64,000 nucleotides of DNA from assembly GCA_018857735.1 (NCBI GenBank), contig JABMCL010002352.1, positions 560,001 through 624,000 on the forward strand. Reading direction: 5' to 3'. The translations under genes were made by a program, and so were the position numbers. The stretch comes from Alviniconcha marisindica (lineage: Eukaryota > Mollusca > Gastropoda > Provannidae). Below are positions 61,551 to 64,000 of the stretch, one piece after another (positions within the stretch are counted from its first letter, which is position 1; each line of letters opens with the position of its first letter). Below the pieces are notes generated by a model that worked only from the letters and a program-made list of their open reading frames with translations, was not told where the DNA came from and made no database searches.

Positions 61551-62086
61551 ATTCCTACCTTATGAGGCCAGCATGCTTCTTTATTTAGCGGTCCCCTTTT
61601 GATGGGAAAACCTAATTTGCACAATTCCTATCATATAAGGCCGGCATGCCTCTTTGTCTGGGGATCCCCTTAAGGTGGTAAAGCCCTGAGACGGTACTGC
61701 CATAATGACAATCACAGTCAAAGATATAAAACAAAAACAACAACAACTGATCACAGAACTTTGGAGATCCAGCAAAAAGTGAAGTTACTTGTATACACAT
61801 TAAAATGCTGACATGTGTGAATGTGACTCTTACTGTAAATTAGTGCAGTTAATACTGTAAAGAGGATGTAAAACAGTGGATAAATACATCTTATACACAA
61901 TCCATCAAGTAAAATGGAAAAGTAACGCTAAAAGCTGGACAGAAAATCCCGCCAGCTGTTACACGAGTTACAGAAACTGCACATCTGTCATGAGAAAATA
62001 AAATAAAGTATGCATACAATTACACACATGTGAAATGAACCCTGGCATTTCAACGGTACCATGTTAAAGTTAAAGCTGGTGAGGAG
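61551..62086. other. Intergenic, no supported gene
   Basis: A short duplication (GCACAATTCCTACCTTATGA / GCACAATTCCTATCATATAA, 61547 and 61619) is the only structure seen. Confidence 0.45.
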
Positions 62087-62141
62087 TAAGTAAGTTGGTG
62101 TTTTACACCCAGTCAACCAGTACGGTTATATCAGGGCGAAG
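62087..62141 (-). mobile_element. CAGTCAACCAG / TATATCAGGGC repeat fragment
   Basis: GTAAGTAAGTTGGTGTTTTA, CACCCAGTCAACCAGTACGG and TTATATCAGGGCGAAG, nearly identical to the piece at 54,004. Confidence 0.65.
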
Positions 62142-62220
62142 CTGGTGAGGAGTGGATAAACAATATGACAGACTATGCCAAACATCACTGGTCTTTTCTC
62201 ATGGGAATGAAACAAGCATT

Positions 62221-62268
62221 TCAGTCGTCATAGTCGTCATCGGAATCATCATCATCCTGGTACATGCG
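62221..62268 (-). CDS. Candidate acidic terminal exon of a minus-strand gene
   Basis: On the minus strand a GATTTCAG acceptor ends at 62269 and is followed by 16 codons, RMYQDDDDSDDDYDD and stop TGA (62221-62223). The Asp-rich tail ending at a stop right after a good acceptor looks like a last coding exon. Short acidic tails of this shape end PDCD5 and several other nuclear proteins; a PDCD5 assignment is only a guess and no symbol is given. No convincing upstream exon was found to 64,000, so the rest would lie outside the window. It could be chance, because GAT repeats are common. Confidence 0.35.
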   Translation of the reverse strand, partial: RMYQDDDDSDDDYDD

Positions 62269-62269
62269 C

Positions 62270-63865
62270 TGAAATCAAACACAGAGAGGAATTTAAATAA
62301 TCTAGAGAATAAGGACCCTAAAACTTGGCTAGGACTTTTGCACAAGTGATAGAACAGTACATTTCTCTCACAGTATGTGTTTATGTTGTGACTTGGAAGC
62401 TGTAAATTCTGCAAACGCTGCAAACTGGTTTTGGTTTTATTTTAATCACACTGAGCTTGTTTTCTCACGCTAACCTATGTCTGTGTTACAAAAACAAAAC
62501 AAAGCATTTACACTCAGATCCAACTGTAAAACTAAAAATAGAGCAAGAAAAAGAAGAAGTCTTAATTATCTCCCTTCAATATGCATCAGAGTCACACAAA
62601 GCATATTGTGCACAATCTCTTTAATACACTCATGTAGCAACCATCATGCAACTTTTGAACTATGCCAAACAAGAATCTAAACAAGACTATTTGCAGTTTC
62701 AGATACACTTGTGACCTTGCAAAAGGTCAAGGTCATCCAACATGTTATGAATCGGTAGATCCCCTCAAAAGCTATAATCATTCTAAGTTTGAAAGACCTC
62801 GCCTAACCAGTGTCCAAATTGTAAAATTGGAAAACAAGTATGTCCCTTGAATATACATAAAAAGTATATTCATGACCTGGGGGTCTTCCATTGGGCTTAT
62901 AAAGATTTTGTTTGGGCAGTGATGATGTAAAACTGCTCTCAATGTACCTTAGTGGCAAGGACAACAAAATAATGCATGCATATACATACAAAATGTTTGC
63001 TATCATCAGAAGATGCTGAGCATTTGACATCAGCTTTGCTTTGAAATCAATGCACCTGAATTTCAGATTAAAAGCAAATGAAGCAATCAACCACAAGCTC
63101 CAAGCAGACCATACACAAAGATGTCAAAACTAGCTGGTCCTTCAAACTGTCAACCAACGGTAACACTAGCATGAGCAGTGACATGAAACAACAACTGTAT
63201 GTTGATAGGTAACACAGACACAACAGGTGAGTTCCATAATTATATGCTGTCGTAACTGTAAGGATCAGATGTATATATAATGAAGAAAGAAAGAAGAAAA
63301 AGAAAGAAATGAAAAATATTTCCAAAACAGCATTAAACATAATGATACTGTGGGCAACCACTGTTCCATAGCCATCAACTCCTTTTGGGAGTACACCTTA
63401 GTCCAGAGTTTGTGAACCTGTATTACCCTTATGCAGCCAGGCTTTTTTGCTTTCTTTCTTCTTTTTTTTTGTGCTCGTGGCAGAGGCATTTTGAATTCCA
63501 ACCAGCACATGTGGCAGTGGAAGGAAGAAACACTGTTGTGCTAAATATGCATGCACGACTTCAAATATCACTTCTGATGAGATTTCTTAGCCTATTGCAC
63601 TAGTCCAGTCAGTGTGCATTTGGCGATCGCATGTGTGAGCTGCTCGTTCAACAGTTTTCAATCTTTTTGCTAGTTTCAAACAACAAAATCTCATGAAAAT
63701 CATGTTTTCCTGTATCCATTTTCCAATATGGCCATATCCCCTCAAAAGAATGAAAAAAATGTATTTTATACTGGTAAACTGTATGGGTTGACAGGTATGC
63801 TGTTCATAAACTGTTTCAGTGCTGGCGCATTTCAATACCTGTGCAATGTTTATTTCTTCATGAAT
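62270..63865. other. AT-rich sequence to the right edge, no supported exon
   Basis: If the acidic exon at 62,221 is real, this is its upstream intron. Minus-strand frames at 62803-63096 and 63068-63361 have no recognisable domain. Confidence 0.35.
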
Positions 63866-63867
63866 CT

Positions 63868-63985
63868 GAAACAGAACAAGGCCCAGAGCGCTCGTGCAGA
63901 ATCAACACACAAAGGAGTTAAGACTCAGGTCTTTGATGTTGTGTGTGCGATGCCTCTCAAGCGCTAATTAACTCCCTTGTGTGTA
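63868..63985. mobile_element. Inverted pair of the GGCGACTCAGGTC repeat
   Basis: CACACAAAGGAGTTAA (63909-63924) and TTAACTCCCTTGTGTG (about 63967-63982) are near-perfect inverted repeats. The left flank (CCCAGAGCGCTCGTGCAGA) matches 28,155-28,175. The spacer contains GACTCAGGTC. Confidence 0.55.
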
Positions 63986-64000
63986 TGTTATTTCTTCATG

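Overview
This is eukaryotic DNA, most likely from a marine gastropod mollusc. That assignment is inferred from GT-AG introns, very long (CA)n/(GT)n tracts, tRNA-derived SINEs, non-LTR retrotransposon remnants and the protein similarity of the one clear gene. No prokaryotic gene organisation is present, and most long open frames are read-through of microsatellites (Cys-Val, His-Thr, Arg-Glu, Ser-Leu polymers).

Layout. Bases 1 to about 43,970 look like accessory, gene-poor DNA. They are packed with (CA)n, (GA)n, (GACA)n, (CGCA)n and poly-G/C tracts, several minisatellites, and pieces of SINEs, LINEs and MITEs. These include a family of tRNA-headed SINEs (5.2-6.6, 26.1, 41.3 and 48.6 kb), a different tRNA-like SINE at 21.6 kb, a piggyBac-like MITE at 30.1 kb, foldback elements, and two LINE fragments on the minus strand (32.0 and 42.9-43.9 kb). 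Bases 44,146-54,248 hold the only confidently recognised gene, a plus-strand orthologue of CIBAR1/FAM92 (BAR-domain protein of the ciliary base). I model it as nine coding exons and 335 residues. From 54,249 to the end is AT-richer intergenic or UTR sequence with a chain of minisatellites. A small Asp-rich candidate terminal exon lies on the minus strand at 62,221-62,268, and its gene would continue past the right edge.

Most interesting biology. (1) The CIBAR1 model needs a 6-nt microexon (50,898-50,903, Ser-Gln). The intron before it has U12-type signals (GTATCCTT donor, TTCCTCAAT branch-like motif 11 nt before the acceptor AG ends) and the intron after it looks U2-type. (2) In the same gene, exon 3' ends together with their splice donors have been duplicated into the following intron, once for exon 3, three times for exon 7 (each copy an in-frame, phase 0-0, 60-nt cassette) and once for exon 8. 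(3) Other curiosities are an eight-copy array of the palindrome TTGTCGCGACAA, a 560-bp head-to-head (GT)n/(CA)n inverted repeat, and SINEs with one head and body but two alternative 3' tails.

All identifications are from reading the sequence. No database search or transcript data were available.
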